In this document: one piece after another, positions 22,478 through 33,479 of the stretch
Numbering within the stretch: the first letter of the stretch is position 1
Layout: each line of letters begins with the position of its first letter
Notes under the pieces: generated by a model
Database searches by the model: none
What the model was told of the DNA's origin: nothing
Seen by the model: only the letters and a program-made list of their open reading frames with translations
Origin: Euonymus europaeus
Taxonomy: Eukaryota; Streptophyta; Magnoliopsida; Celastrales; Celastraceae
Reading direction: 5' to 3'
DNA length: 64,000 nt
Assembly (NCBI GenBank): GCA_963580455.1
Contig: OY756970.1
Coordinates: forward strand, 19,220,001 to 19,284,000
Position numbers and translations under genes: made by a program

Positions 22478-25273
22478 GGACGATCACGCTGAATTCGCGC
22501 ATGCCCTGTTGCGCCAATCGGATCCTCAAATTCTCTGTCAAACTTGGTCTCATTCAAGGTAACAAACAAATCGAGTCTTTTTTCGTCTCTTCTGTTTTGA
22601 ATTCAATCGAAGAGGCTGAATCATATCAACGAAACAACCACAGTGCTGAACCCGAAAACTGATATTTCCATCCAAACGCACTATTGGTCGAGGTTGATCA
22701 GTTGCTTTAAAGTTCACGTTTAATACTTTCGTTCTTAGTCGGTGATGTTTGATTGGTAGTGTTACTGTGGCATTTGGGATTGGATTTTTTGATTTATTTT
22801 TACTGAATATGTTTGGTGTGAAGAAAAAAAACCTTTGATGATGCTGCCAATTATGAAGATCAGCATCTTTATTTTAATGGAATTGCTACAATAACGATGT
22901 ATAGTGATTAGTGACTATTAAGCAAGTATAGTTGACATGAGTCTCTCTAGAGTCAAATCGCATAGACTCGGGAGGTTTTAGTTCAATTCCCACTAGGAGC
23001 AAGAGCAACACCCTTATTGTCACGCGTTGGGTTTTGACCAATTTATCATGTCGTTAGGTGAGATACTTATGTGCTTGAGTTTAAGCCCATATCGGATGTC
23101 TAAAGAGCAAACTTGTTTGGTGTTTTTCTCGGTTGTAAAAAAAAAGGTTGATATGAGGACTTGTGATGAATGACTTGCTCATTTTCACCCGTGATTGAAT
23201 GTCTTAGGACCATCACTAATTATTAATGTCATTGGTAATGGCAATAGTTCAAGAGACGAGTACCTTGTGCGACGATTAAGAATCAAAGGACATTTCATAG
23301 CCATAGTTGTAAATATCTGTGTACCAACAAGCGAGGTTTTCTGCTTCTCTTGCAATGCACTAGCCAGTGAAAATGATCTTTCCCAGTCCTTTTCGCTTGG
23401 ACAATGCATATCTATGTCAAGTCTCCTGAATCACTGACTCTAATCTATAAATTATAACTGTTTGAAATGAACTATCTACTGCAGTTTTTACCCCAGCATA
23501 AAACAAGAATGTCAAGCGCAAAGTTTGAGGATGTAAAGCAAGAGCTTTCTGAAGAAGATAATCCTAAAAATCAAGCTACTGAGGAAAATCCTGTGGAAGA
23601 GCTAGAAGATTCAGATAAAAATCATGGCAATTCCGTGCCTTCACCTCAACAGGAGGTATGATATAGTTCATCTTCTGTATTTTTCAGTTTCTGTTTATTT
23701 ATTATAATTGTGCTCTTTTTTTCTTATGGAAATTAAAATAACAAGGCAGCTGGATTAGATGAATTTTATATCTTCATTTCAATCTGTGTCACTACATGTA
23801 TGATGCACGATGAGTACAGGTTAAGAATAAACCAAATATGACTTGCTTTTGCATTTGAAATGTCTTTTGTTTTCGGCCATTATTTCAGTGATGCTCTTCT
23901 TCTTTCCTCTCAACCAGTAGTACTAAAATAGTATAAATCCTTGATTGTCATAATTGAATTTCAGTAACTGGGTTTACTTTTGGTGATAGAGCCGTTTTGG
24001 AATTAGCAAGTGATATGCTTTGGATTCACATAAGACTGTAGATGTGGGGAATGGATTTATGTTGAATCTTATGTGCTTTTACTGCCTGTGAGTATTGCTC
24101 AAGAAACAGATCACCGCATAAGAATCATTATCTACCTTTATATCTTGTGCAGGAGGAGATTATCAAGAAAAAGTATGGAGGGATACTACCAAAGAAGCCT
24201 CCATTGATATCCAAGGTTACTGTTGATTCTTCACTGACCATTAACATAGTTCACTATGAATAAAGTTGCAATGATACTGTTTTTCCACTCTTACCAGGAT
24301 CATGAACGTGCTTTTTTTGACTCTGCTGATTGGGCATTGGGAAAGGTAGACATCTGTACTTTACTGGAGCTGTTGAGGACATGTAGATGTTAGTCACTGA
24401 TTTGCACTTTGATCTTTTGTTGCCAATCCTATGTTATATACCTAATATTTTGGCATCCATTTTTATATGTTTCGTAGCAAGGCTCACAGAAGCCCAAAGG
24501 ACCACTTGAAGCACTTCGACCAAAATTACAGGTACTCCAGGCTTTTTATGATTTCTTGGCTTTCTATATGGAATGCACAAAATTTAATAGACCATGATTC
24601 GGCCAGTTGAAAAATTGCCTATAGATGTTCTTTCTCCCATCTCGGTGTAGGTTCGTGTGATTGTCTAGCCTCAGGAATTTTGAGTCAAGATAAAGCCGAT
24701 CCTTTTATGGATACCCCTTGTCATCCAGTATTCAACCTGAAGCGTTTTGAATGCTTTTGTGCTCTCTCTTCAATGACTGCCATTTTTATTCTACAGTAGT
24801 CCCTTGTCATCATGTGACATTCTCAAGAAAACACATTCCTAATAAACCTTTTGTGGCTGTGGATGGTACACTCTTGTCCAGCTATACTTCAGTCTAAGCT
24901 GGTAGCAATTAGATGTAGGAAATTGTTTGTGCACGTGACACATTCGTGTCGACTTCTGTCATCTCTTAAATTTTGTGTTTCACGTTAATTCCTTGGATTG
25001 CCAGCCCACGCCGCACCAGCAATTACGTTCAAGGCGCTCAGCTTATGCACCCACAGGTGATGATGACGGTGATGCTGATGGTATGTGCTATTGACAAAAA
25101 ATGATATCCTCCGCAGTCACACTTATCAAATTGCTGACAATATTTTTTGTTTCCTTGCTCTGTTTTTCCTTATGATAGATGGTGGTGATGATAATGAATC
25201 TGCCGAGGATCAGAACTGCACAAAAAATGACAGCAACGGTAAAAGAAATGCTTCTGAGGAGGACCCTGCTTAG
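22478..25273 (+). CDS. Endosulfine-family phosphoprotein (ENSA/ARPP19-like)
   Basis: A non-coding first exon (about 22478-22558) is followed by six coding exons: 23509-23655, 24153-24215, 24298-24345, 24478-24531, 25005-25080 and 25179-25273. They encode 160 residues. The core KKYGGILPKKPPLISKDHER then AFFDSADWALGK contains the FDSADW form of the ENSA/ARPP19 signature (animals and yeast: FDSGDY), whose Ser is phosphorylated by Greatwall-type kinases to inhibit PP2A-B55. It is followed by KPKGPLEALRPKLQPTPHQQ and RRSAY. Both ends are acidic and disordered. Acidic N- and C-terminal extensions around the core are usual in plant members. The start is the first ATG in the frame after the 5'UTR intron acceptor. 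Confidence 0.92.
22920..23140 (+). mobile_element. Possible SINE-like sequence in endosulfine intron 1
   Basis: The stretch contains TTTTAGTTCAATTCCCACTAGG, a fair match to a tRNA B box, with a weak A-box-like region 50 bases upstream and a body ending near GGTTGTAAAAAAAAAGG. Target duplications were not found. It may be a decayed SINE. Confidence 0.3.
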
Positions 25274-25361
25274 GCTTTGATTAACGTTTTTTTTTTAATT
25301 TGAACTCGACAGTTTATGCACTTTGATAAAACTCTCTGTAGTCCTTGTGGCATACTTTTGG

Positions 25362-25593
25362 TATATGTTTGTTTTTGCCCTCGCGGCTTGGTAACGAAGT
25401 GTCGGGAAGGATGGGTTCGTTCTGAGAGTGATAGTTTCCCTTCGCTACTCGTCATCTATCATCGGCCCTCTGATGCCTATATGTTTGTTTTTGCCCTCGC
25501 GGCTTGGTAACGAAGTGTCGGGAAAGATGGGTTCGTTCTGAGCGTGATAGTTTCCCTTCGCTACTCGTCATCTATCATCGACCCTCTGATGCC
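25362..25593 (+). repeat. Tandem duplication, 116-bp unit x2, in endosulfine 3' flank
   Basis: Two nearly identical copies (25362-25477 and 25478-25593) begin TATATGTTTGTTTTTGCCCT and contain GGTAACGAAGTGTCGGGAA. They differ at only a few bases, so the duplication is recent. They lie 90 bases past the stop codon and probably fall in the 3' UTR. Confidence 0.85.
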
Positions 25594-26434
25594 CAAGTTA
25601 ATAATAAAAGTTTTATAAAATCAATGAAACATTTGTGCTATTTGCAGCACATTTGTTCCACACATAAACACATTCACAAATCCTAATGACTTATCTCAGA
25701 TGGATAGTGCAGAAGCTGATGACAACAATTTTAGTAAACAAATTAGGTTATATGATTTCATTGCTGATTTTAATCGGGTTCCCAACTATAATCTAGATTT
25801 TTAATTCAATTGATGATGATGATGATATATTACCATCTAAATATCAATATTTAATAGGATATCAACCCCTTGTTCCCCTTCGGCCCTGGGGGCAATTGTA
25901 ATGGTGCAAAGTTAATAGGCTAACAAATGTGTATTGAAATATATGTTTTGTTGATGTGGCTATATTGAAAAATGTGTTTTGTTGATGTGGTTGTATTGAG
26001 ATATGTATTTTGGTGATGTGGATGGTGATGTAGCTTGACTTTTTGTAATAAAGGTGGGAACCATCCTTAATTTTGGTGTAAATTTGATAGGATAGTATGA
26101 AAGATAGGAAAATAGTTGGGTTGGATAATAATTTTGTATTAGGAGATGTGTTTTGCTAATATGACAGTATTAAAATATATTTTATGCTGATTTGATTATA
26201 TTGAAAGTTGTATTTTTATGAGATAGATATAGGATCCAAAAATAAAATTTTTGGGTCATTACTTATGCAACCCCTGTGATTGCCTAGATCATCTCAATTT
26301 AGTGTGTTGGACAGTGGGGGTCGACGTGGAAATAAACCAAACTTCGAGGTTCAGCGCATCAAGTAATCAAATTAATAATAATTAATCAACTATTATCCTG
26401 ATATATTAGGGTTTCGTTACCTTCCATTTCTTCG

Positions 26435-26989
26435 AGTAACTAATGTTAGGTTTGTCCGCAATAATAAGCACTACAAGTGCCCCTCAAACCACCACACTTC
26501 CGCTACAGGCGCCCGCGCCGTTGTGCACCGTCTCAACAAACGGCCACCACGAACCGGTAGCCACCGAGCCACGCGAAGTGCGCTAGGCCCAAGGTTTGCT
26601 CCGACACCCGCGAAGTGCGCCAGGCCCAAGGTTTGCTCCGATACCAATTGTTACAGACCTAACTAGCCACTAGAAAATCGGTTAACTAATCTTAGGTTTG
26701 TCCGCAATAATAAGCACTTTAAGTGCCCCTTGGATTACCGATGTGGGATGTATAACAAACCACCACACTTCCGCTACCGACGCCCGCGCTGGTATGCACC
26801 GCCTCAACAGACGGCCACCACAAACCGGTAGCCACCGAGCCACGCGAAGTGCGCTAGGCCCAAGGTTTGCTCTGATACCAATTGTTACAGACCTAACTAG
26901 CCACTAGAAAACCGGTTTACTAATGTTAGGTTTGTCCGCAATAATAAGCACTTCAAGTGCCCCTTGGATTACCGATGTGAGATATAACA
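26435..26989 (-). mobile_element. TRIM-type LTR retroelement with three LTR copies
   Basis: On the minus strand the LTR is about 107-109 bp, starts TGTTATAT or TGTTATACAT, and ends CTGTAACA. Two complete copies lie at 26883-26989 and 26649-26757, and a truncated third at about 26435-26484. Each full LTR is followed on the minus strand by two bases and then TGGTATCAGAGC or TGGTATCGGAGC, the initiator-tRNA-Met primer-binding site (26869-26880 for the first). The internal regions are only 125 and about 165 bp and have no gag or pol. The left internal region contains a 41-bp duplication. The sequence ATTTCTTCG flanks both outer ends (26426-26434 and 26990-26998). Confidence 0.85.
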
Positions 26990-27963
26990 ATTTCTTCGTT
27001 CTTTCTCCACTCGTAACCGTAAGTCGTCTAGTTCTCTTTGTCGCGCATAAATACATGTCTAATTTGTTTATGCTTCCAGTTTCTACTTTAATTACTCCAA
27101 ATTTTTCTTCAATATCATACTTCGTTGGGGTGCCTCCAGCAAGAACGTAACGATGGAGCTAGTCAGTTCACTTTAGCATATTTTTTTTCTTTAGTGTTAA
27201 CGTCTTGCTGTATAGTGCGTGCTGCACTACGGACTGTTGTGGTTTTCCGAGCCGTATGGTTGAATTCTGCTAAAGAGTGCCAAATGCCTTGCATTGTGTT
27301 TTCGACAGTTGTACTTTATTTTCTGTTAATTGGCATGATCAATACACTGTTTGTCACTGGCCAGAAATGTCTTTCCAGTGGTCCGGTTTGTTTATTTTCC
27401 ATTCTTCTGGTTAAAAGTACTTTTTAAGAACTCAAATATAATTCTGTGGCTTGTATAATGTTTTTGTAGTTTTTTTGTTTTTCTTTCAGGTTATGTTTTC
27501 TACCGGCCTTGCTGATGAAGCATTGGAAAAAGATTGTTGGAGAACTTTTTTGCTGAGGATGTTGAGTTTATGGGATGCCATACAGTTGATTTCGGTTAAT
27601 TGATATACATCTTGCTTCCATTAGAAGATGCCTGTTGTCTATTTGAATTTTCATTGTTCATTAGTTGGAGCATCCGAGCAGTACAATAAGCAATTGTAGT
27701 TTGGGAATTGGATATCTCCAAGTCAGACAATAGCCAGTGGTAAGCTTTATAAAAGTCAAAAGCTAGCAAGATTTTAGCGGTAAGGTCCGTTGAGAATAGC
27801 TAAAACGGGGTCGCTGTGTTGTGTGGCCGCAAGGCCACATGGGTCAAATGCTGCCGGTAGGGAATGGTCCATGGGTCCGCATGAGCCATACTGGCAAACC
27901 AATTCAAGCTTCTCGCCACCCCCATCAAAATGGGATTTTCAATTTCAATCTGATGACTGGCAG

Positions 27964-28835
27964 TGTTGGAAATATATTTTTATATTTGGGGTGGCACATT
28001 GTCCACTCCCCGCCTTTACCCAGGATCGAACTTGGGCACATTGTCCTCAGAGGTCCGTCCTGGTACCACTGAACCCAACTTGGTTCAGTGGTACCAGGAC
28101 GGACCTCTGAGGACAATGTGCCCAAGTTCGATCCTGGATAAAGGCGGGGAGTGGATAATGTGCCACCCCAAATATAAAAATATATTTCCAACATAAAGGC
28201 GCCTTTATGTTGGAAATATATTTTTATATTTGGGGTGGCACATTGTCCACTCCCCGCCTTTACCAAGGATTGAACCTGGGTGATAGCCTTTATAGGCCCC
28301 CCAGTGTCCAACCTTGTACCACTGAACCAACTTGGCTCAGTGGTACAAGGTTGGACACTGGGGGGCCTATAAAGGCTACCACCCAGGTTCAATCCTTGGT
28401 AAAGGCGGGGAGTGGACAATGTGTCACCCCAAATATAAAAATATATTTTCAACATATTGGCTCAGTGGTACCAGGACGGACCTCTGAGGACCTATAAGGC
28501 CCAAGTTCGATCCTGGGTAAAGGCGGGGAGGAGGTAAATAATGCCCCCCGAATATAAAAAATATATTTCCAACATAAAGGCGCCTTTATGTTGGAAATAT
28601 ATTTTTATATTCGGGGTGGCACATTGTCCACTCCCCGCCTTTACCAAGGATTGAACCTGGGTGGTAGCCTTTATAGGCCCCCCAGTGTCGAACCTTGTAC
28701 CACTGAACCAACTTGGCTCAGTGGTACAAGGTTGGACACTGGGGGGCCTATAAAGGCTACCACCCAGGTTCAATCCTTGGTAAAGGCGGGGAGTGGACAA
28801 TGTGCCACCCCAAATATAAAAATATATTTCCAACA
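27964..28835. mobile_element. Palindromic array of seven tRNA-like SINE-like units
   Basis: Seven units of about 115-125 bases share TTGGCTCAGTGGTAC (A-box-like) and GGTTCAATCCTTGG or AGTTCGATCCTGG (B-box-like). They then share GGCGGGGAGTGGACAATGTG and CCAAATATAAAAATATATTT, and close with CCAACA. Their order and strand: 27964-28078 minus, 28079-28193 plus, 28208-28330 minus, 28331-28454 plus, 28455-28574 plus, 28589-28711 minus, 28712-28835 plus. Two spacers are the same 14-base palindrome TAAAGGCGCCTTTA. The whole array runs TGTTGG to CCAACA and is flanked by the 5-bp repeat GGCAG (27959-27963 and 28836-28840). RNA from it would fold into long perfect hairpins. Short frames across it are by-products of the repeat. 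Confidence 0.8.
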
Positions 28836-29718
28836 GGCAGGAGTGTAGTCAAGTATATGAGTCTTCGATTTCATCAAACAGTAAAGAAAGTAGGACATGG
28901 ATGAAAAACAACCATCTTTATGGTTACCATTATTCATCTGATGGTATTGGGCTATTTTTTAGTAGTCCATCTGACTTTTCACAGGGACCTCAATGGACAC
29001 CTCCGGCAATCCAGGAAATTACCATTGATCAGTATGAAACTGCATCAAGGAAAGGTAATAAAAGTTATGCCAGTGTCCTATTGTTAAAGATCTCTAATAA
29101 TCATTGTCTAAGTTTGATAATAGATTGTTGTTGATCAAAATGTGGCCTTTTTTAGTATATTTATTTAAATATATATTAGGGAGCCCTCTATTCATGTCTA
29201 CGAAAGCAAAACGATTTTTTAGCTTAGTTGTTTCCTATTTGCATCTGCCTCTTCTCAACTTTAGTATCACTAGTTCTTGTTAACATGGATGAGGTTGTAC
29301 TACTCAATATCGAGCAATATTACTTAATATTTTTAATGTTTTGATTGGACAATCATCATTTTAATGAATTTTGAGCATGCATTTTTTTAATAATAAAAGT
29401 GTATTAAAAGGCACCAAGGGGGCGCCATCCATGTTTGGGGTTGTGACATTTTGTTTGCCAAGTTTTAGAATTAACATGCAAATAGATGACATTGTAAATT
29501 TTTGTATACTTAATCCTGGATTTGTTGTGAATTAAGAATTTTTTTATTGAAAAGTATTATAGAGAACCTTATATCGACTTTTGGATTTGATAGTATTTCT
29601 TTCAACTTTACAGCTTGCCCGTTCTTCATACTTTTTATAGGTGGTATGTATAGATATGGATGTTTTGTTGCCCACCATTTTATTCTTTTATACTTTTGGC
29701 TTTGATTTCGTCTGCTTT

Positions 29719-29982
29719 ACTGAGCAATGTGGTGGAATTTTTACTTTTGCTTCATCTATCTATTTGCTTTACATATTAGTTAGAATCAAACTGTATTCTG
29801 ACCAGTGCATAAGTGTGTGTAAAACAGAACTGTCTAGATTCACCTATGTTACTGAGCAATGTGGTGAAATTTTTACTTTTGCTTCATCTATCTATTTGCT
29901 TTACGTATTAGTTAGAATCAAACAGTATTTTGACCAGTGCATAAGTGTGTGTAAAACAGAACTGTCTAGATTCACCTATGTA
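29719..29982 (+). repeat. Tandem duplication, 132-bp unit x2
   Basis: Copies 29719-29850 and 29851-29982 are almost identical and include TGAGCAATGTGGTG, TTTTGCTTCATCTATCTATT and AAAACAGAACTGTCTAGATT. They lie in an intron of the RING pseudogene and are recent because few bases differ. Confidence 0.85.
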
Positions 29983-30243
29983 TGTGTAGTCGGGTCTCTG
30001 TTCTTAGTAATGTAGGAAAGCTAGCCATATATAAATGGGAGTATGGAAACATTTTTAAGATTTGTATACTAGAGTATGAGTGGTCACAGAATACTACTTG
30101 CCATCTATGATAGAAGGATGGCTATTCTCTCTTCTTTCAGTTTTTCTAGTAGAAAAAGAATTTTATTCAAAAGACACCTAAGGGATGCACCAATGTTTAC
30201 GGTGAGGCAAGAAAGAGTGCATGCAAGAGGACTGTTACAAGGT

Positions 30244-30630
30244 TTAGAGTGCTTTTGAGTAGTTCATATTTTCAATAAGAACATCTACAGAGTGTTCCTC
30301 GTTGTCAAAGGTTCTTTTCCTCTTCTTCCTTAACCACCAAAGATTGGAACTAGCGGTAAATTTTTCTCTTGATTTTTTTTCGATGGTCAGAATACTCTTA
30401 GCCATTGATTCATCTTTAACTGTCTGTTGAGGAACCCTAGCCAAACCAACAAAATAGCAGAAGCTCCTCAAAATTTTACTGGACAAAGGGCACTGCAGAA
30501 ACTTATGATCAGTGGAGGATACACCTTTTAACAATATTAAAACCACCTTTGATGAATGCCTCTTATTTGTATTGTCTTTAGTCATCCAAGACCCATCTTT
30601 CACCAGTGGATGGGTAGAGTGAAAATACAT
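30244..30630 (-). mobile_element. LINE retrotransposon remnant (zf-RVT / C-terminal region)
   Basis: A minus-strand frame of 128 codons reads KGVSSTDHKFLQCPLSSKIL, then FCYFVGLARVPQQTVKD and NLWWLRKKRKRTFDNEEHS. This matches the pattern of the zinc-binding tail after plant LINE-type reverse transcriptases (H-x-L-x-x-C-P, later LWW and KKRKRTFDN). The reverse transcriptase itself is missing. It is a decayed fragment in an intron of the RING pseudogene. Confidence 0.6.
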
Positions 30631-31189
30631 TTTGAAGAATATAGAAAAAGTCTGCAGACAAATAGATTTTCTGATATAGTATTCTCATATTTCTGCATTC
30701 ACATCTTTTGCCATGACTTTACTGAAATTTCTGCAATCTTGGTGACCAGCTCTTTTGTGCCCTGTGTAGTCATAACTAGTAATATAATGGCAGGGTTTTT
30801 GGAAACTTATCAAACTCTTCGGTTTCCAATCCTCATCTCTAATATCTTATAGGTATTATAAATGGTTGCTATTTTTTTGCCTTTCATTGTAAAGTTCTTT
30901 TCCCTTTCGTGTGACATGTTATTGCTGGCGTAGAATTTGGCCTATAATCTTAATGCTATATGTATATTTATTATATTCTTGGCTAGATGTGTTTATGACT
31001 AAAATCATAATCACCTCTTTGTTTTCATTTTAGACAGAGACACCTGATGTGTTTTCCTTAATGACCTAAAAAATACCTTCTGTCAGTATTCCTTCAACAG
31101 CTTTAACGCATGGTTTGTTTAACAGCATCTTCCAATTCAAACCAAATCCCCTGATGGAATTTGATAAAATTTCTCCCAAAATCATGAGC

Positions 31190-31600
31190 TTTTGATGAAC
31201 ATAAATTACAGTGAGACTGAACCTGAACATCACAAGAAACCCACTGGTGTCTTTGCTAAACGGAAATCAATTCCTTCCCTGAGGTTCGAAGAATCGAGAT
31301 TGAAATCAGCTTGTAGCATGACTTTTAGTGGTAGATGTTATCACTTGTAAGCTATCTAGCATTTGTCTCTTCTTCAGGAAATGTCCTACACTGCAGTGAT
31401 ATCTCATCTATCGCCACAACAGGCGCTGAGAGTTGTTCCTGAATCTGAGCGACGCTCAAGTTGTTGGCAAGGAATCTTTAAGTGACTCAAGGAGTGTTGA
31501 AATGGAAGCCCGTAGCCAAAATTCATGGATTGAGTGTACTATTTCAAATGTTAAGCTTGGAGAAGATTTATTTGGTTTTGGTCTCCTAAGATCACTTTAA
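31190..31600 (+). pseudogene. Broken coding-like fragments of unknown gene
   Basis: Two plus-strand stretches look coding. YSETEPEHHKKPTGVFAKRK then SIPSLRFEES lies at about 31208-31300. SYTAVISHLSPQQALRVVPE followed by SERRSS lies near 31384-31460. A one-base shift leads to VGKESLSDSRSVEMEARSQN and DLFGFGLLRSL, ending with TAA near 31600. Frame changes and stops separate them. I do not recognise the family; they could be foreign sequence brought into the RING pseudogene intron, or part of a dead neighbour. Confidence 0.35.
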
Positions 31601-33479
31601 TTGCACCATGTGGCTTATGGATTTTCTCCATTTTGTGAACATGGCCAGACATTATCAGATACGACATGCAACCCCTTGGGGATGATGACTTGTGCTTGAA
31701 TTAATTTGATTGGATGTGTAAGAACACGCTTTTGGAAGGAAACTCCCAGATATCACCCAGTCAATATAAATCTCATCAATTCGGGGATCTCGCTTAAATA
31801 TACTATTTTTTCAGACGCATTTTTTGTAGTCATTCATAAGAATTATCAAGTTTTGCATCTTGACGGACACAGTTCTGCGGTATGGTTTATTACTTTTTTT
31901 CTTGTTGATCATAAGGTGTCAGATTTAAGTATTTTTCTGTTGTTCATATCATCAAACCAACCATGCTTCTGTGTTTTGGTCAAAACTTTCCAATGCTGGC
32001 TTCTTTTTTCTTTATTTTTTCCTTTACAACCCAAGTCAAGATAAGTTCATTATTGTCTAAATGTTCTGATTTTCTCCCTTTAGTAATTTATAGATATGGT
32101 TTTGCAGCAATCGCACTCTACGTCTAAGGTAGAGGTATTGTAATCTCATCTTTGCATACTTAGTTATTGTTTAGCAGTGTCATTGGTTTCAGATTTCTCA
32201 AAGGGACGACGTCATTTTTTTTTCCAGGGAAACTCTGGAAATCTAGATAGTGGAGGCTTCACTTCTTTCCATTCAGACAGTAGTGAATCTGAGTCACCTA
32301 TAACAGCGAGATTACCATCTTATCAAAACTTCTCAAGTCACCGGTGCTGCTTCTTGTCCAAACCTATTCACCCTCTCTCCTTTCCCAACCAAATTCCTAG
32401 ATGAAATTCAGACGGCACATCTGTTTGGTTGTCAGAGTTTGATTCTACTCCACATAGAGATTCCTATCTCTGTAGCAGTGCAGAGTTTGCCGATGTTTCT
32501 GAGGCATTTGAATGTGAAGTTCCTGGTCAAGCTGTTACGCCATCAGATGGTTTTAGATGTGGACTTTGTGAAAGATTTCTTTCACAGAGATCTCCCTGGG
32601 GATCTCGTCGGATTGTGAGAAGTGGAGACATGCCAGTTGCTGGGGTTCTATCGTGCTGTCATGTTTTTCATGCAGAATGTTTAGAGCATAAAACACCCAA
32701 AACTCACAGGAATGATTCTCATTGCCCGGTCTGTCTCAGATTGGAGGAGAATTCCATTGACCAGTGCTTACTTTCAAGGTTGAGGAATAGTTTTCCAAAG
32801 ATGAGGCCATTTGGTGAAGCCGGTCCATCAAAACCTTGGGGATGCACGCAAATGGGAGACTGTGTGGAAGGAGTTTTGCATGCTCCTCCTCCAAGCAATA
32901 CCACGTTGTTACTCAACCGCAACAGTATTAGGAAGAGCATGTCATTGAAAAGTAATTCAAGCAAAGAATTCTCAGGTAAGTTAAAGAAAAATGGTCCATA
33001 CTCCCTGCAGCTGGTCGGTCAAAAGTCTGTTGATCATAGACCTCTCGGTTTCTCACAGGCAACTGGGGCGGGGCCTGGCATTATGGGTTGATGTTAATTT
33101 GTAGATGGAATTCTTTTACAATTTCCTATGGCCGTATCAGCTTTTTGTTTGCTGATTGATTGAATGTCTCAGAAGGGATCAGTAGATGTACAAATGGTGA
33201 ATGCGTCTGGACGTTTGATCCTACCTGCATTCAGTATGCAATCTGGGTGGCTGGGGTGTTGAATCTCCAATAAACTGATTGAAGGTTTGAACTTTTGTGT
33301 GCCAGTTCATCCAAATCTTCATATATTATATGCTGTGTGCTTCGAAATTAATGTTTCCAAGGGAGCAAACTGGGCCTGCGGGGGTGGGGGTGGGGGAGTT
33401 AGCGCGATTATTTCTTGTTGCAGACCTGACCCAAGAACCAACACTGAAACGTTTCTAAGTTTTATGTTGTGTCGTCACT

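Larger units (their letters stand above)
27805..33091 (+). pseudogene. RING-H2 zinc-finger protein pseudogene
   Basis: Exon pieces match a plant RING protein family whose N terminus is MGSLCCVAARP. Here the start codon is ACG (27805-27807), followed by GSLCCVAARPHGSNAAG and SFSPPPSKWDFQFQSDD. An 872-bp repeat array splits this exon; it resumes at 28841 with VYESSISSNSKESRTW and GPQWTPPAIQEITIDQYETA, ending at donor 29054. Further pieces are a 21-base exon at 32108-32128 and the last exon at 32228-33091. In the last exon an in-frame TGA (32402-32404) sits where Arg is expected. Beyond it the RING finger is intact: CGLCERF, then CCHVFHAEC and CPVC. The family probably has E3 ubiquitin ligase activity. 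A downstream ATG (32429) could still give a 220-residue RING protein. An exon after 29054 was not found. Confidence 0.72.

Noticed and set aside
27125..27427. 100-codon hydrophobic plus-strand frame
   Set aside because: Composition follows the T-rich DNA upstream of the RING pseudogene, with no recognisable transmembrane family.
27925..28848. Several 80-176-codon frames on both strands (YFYIWGGTLSTPRLYQGLNL type)
   Set aside because: They are repeated translations of the palindromic tRNA-like array, appear in both orientations, and carry no start context or domain. They are not genes.
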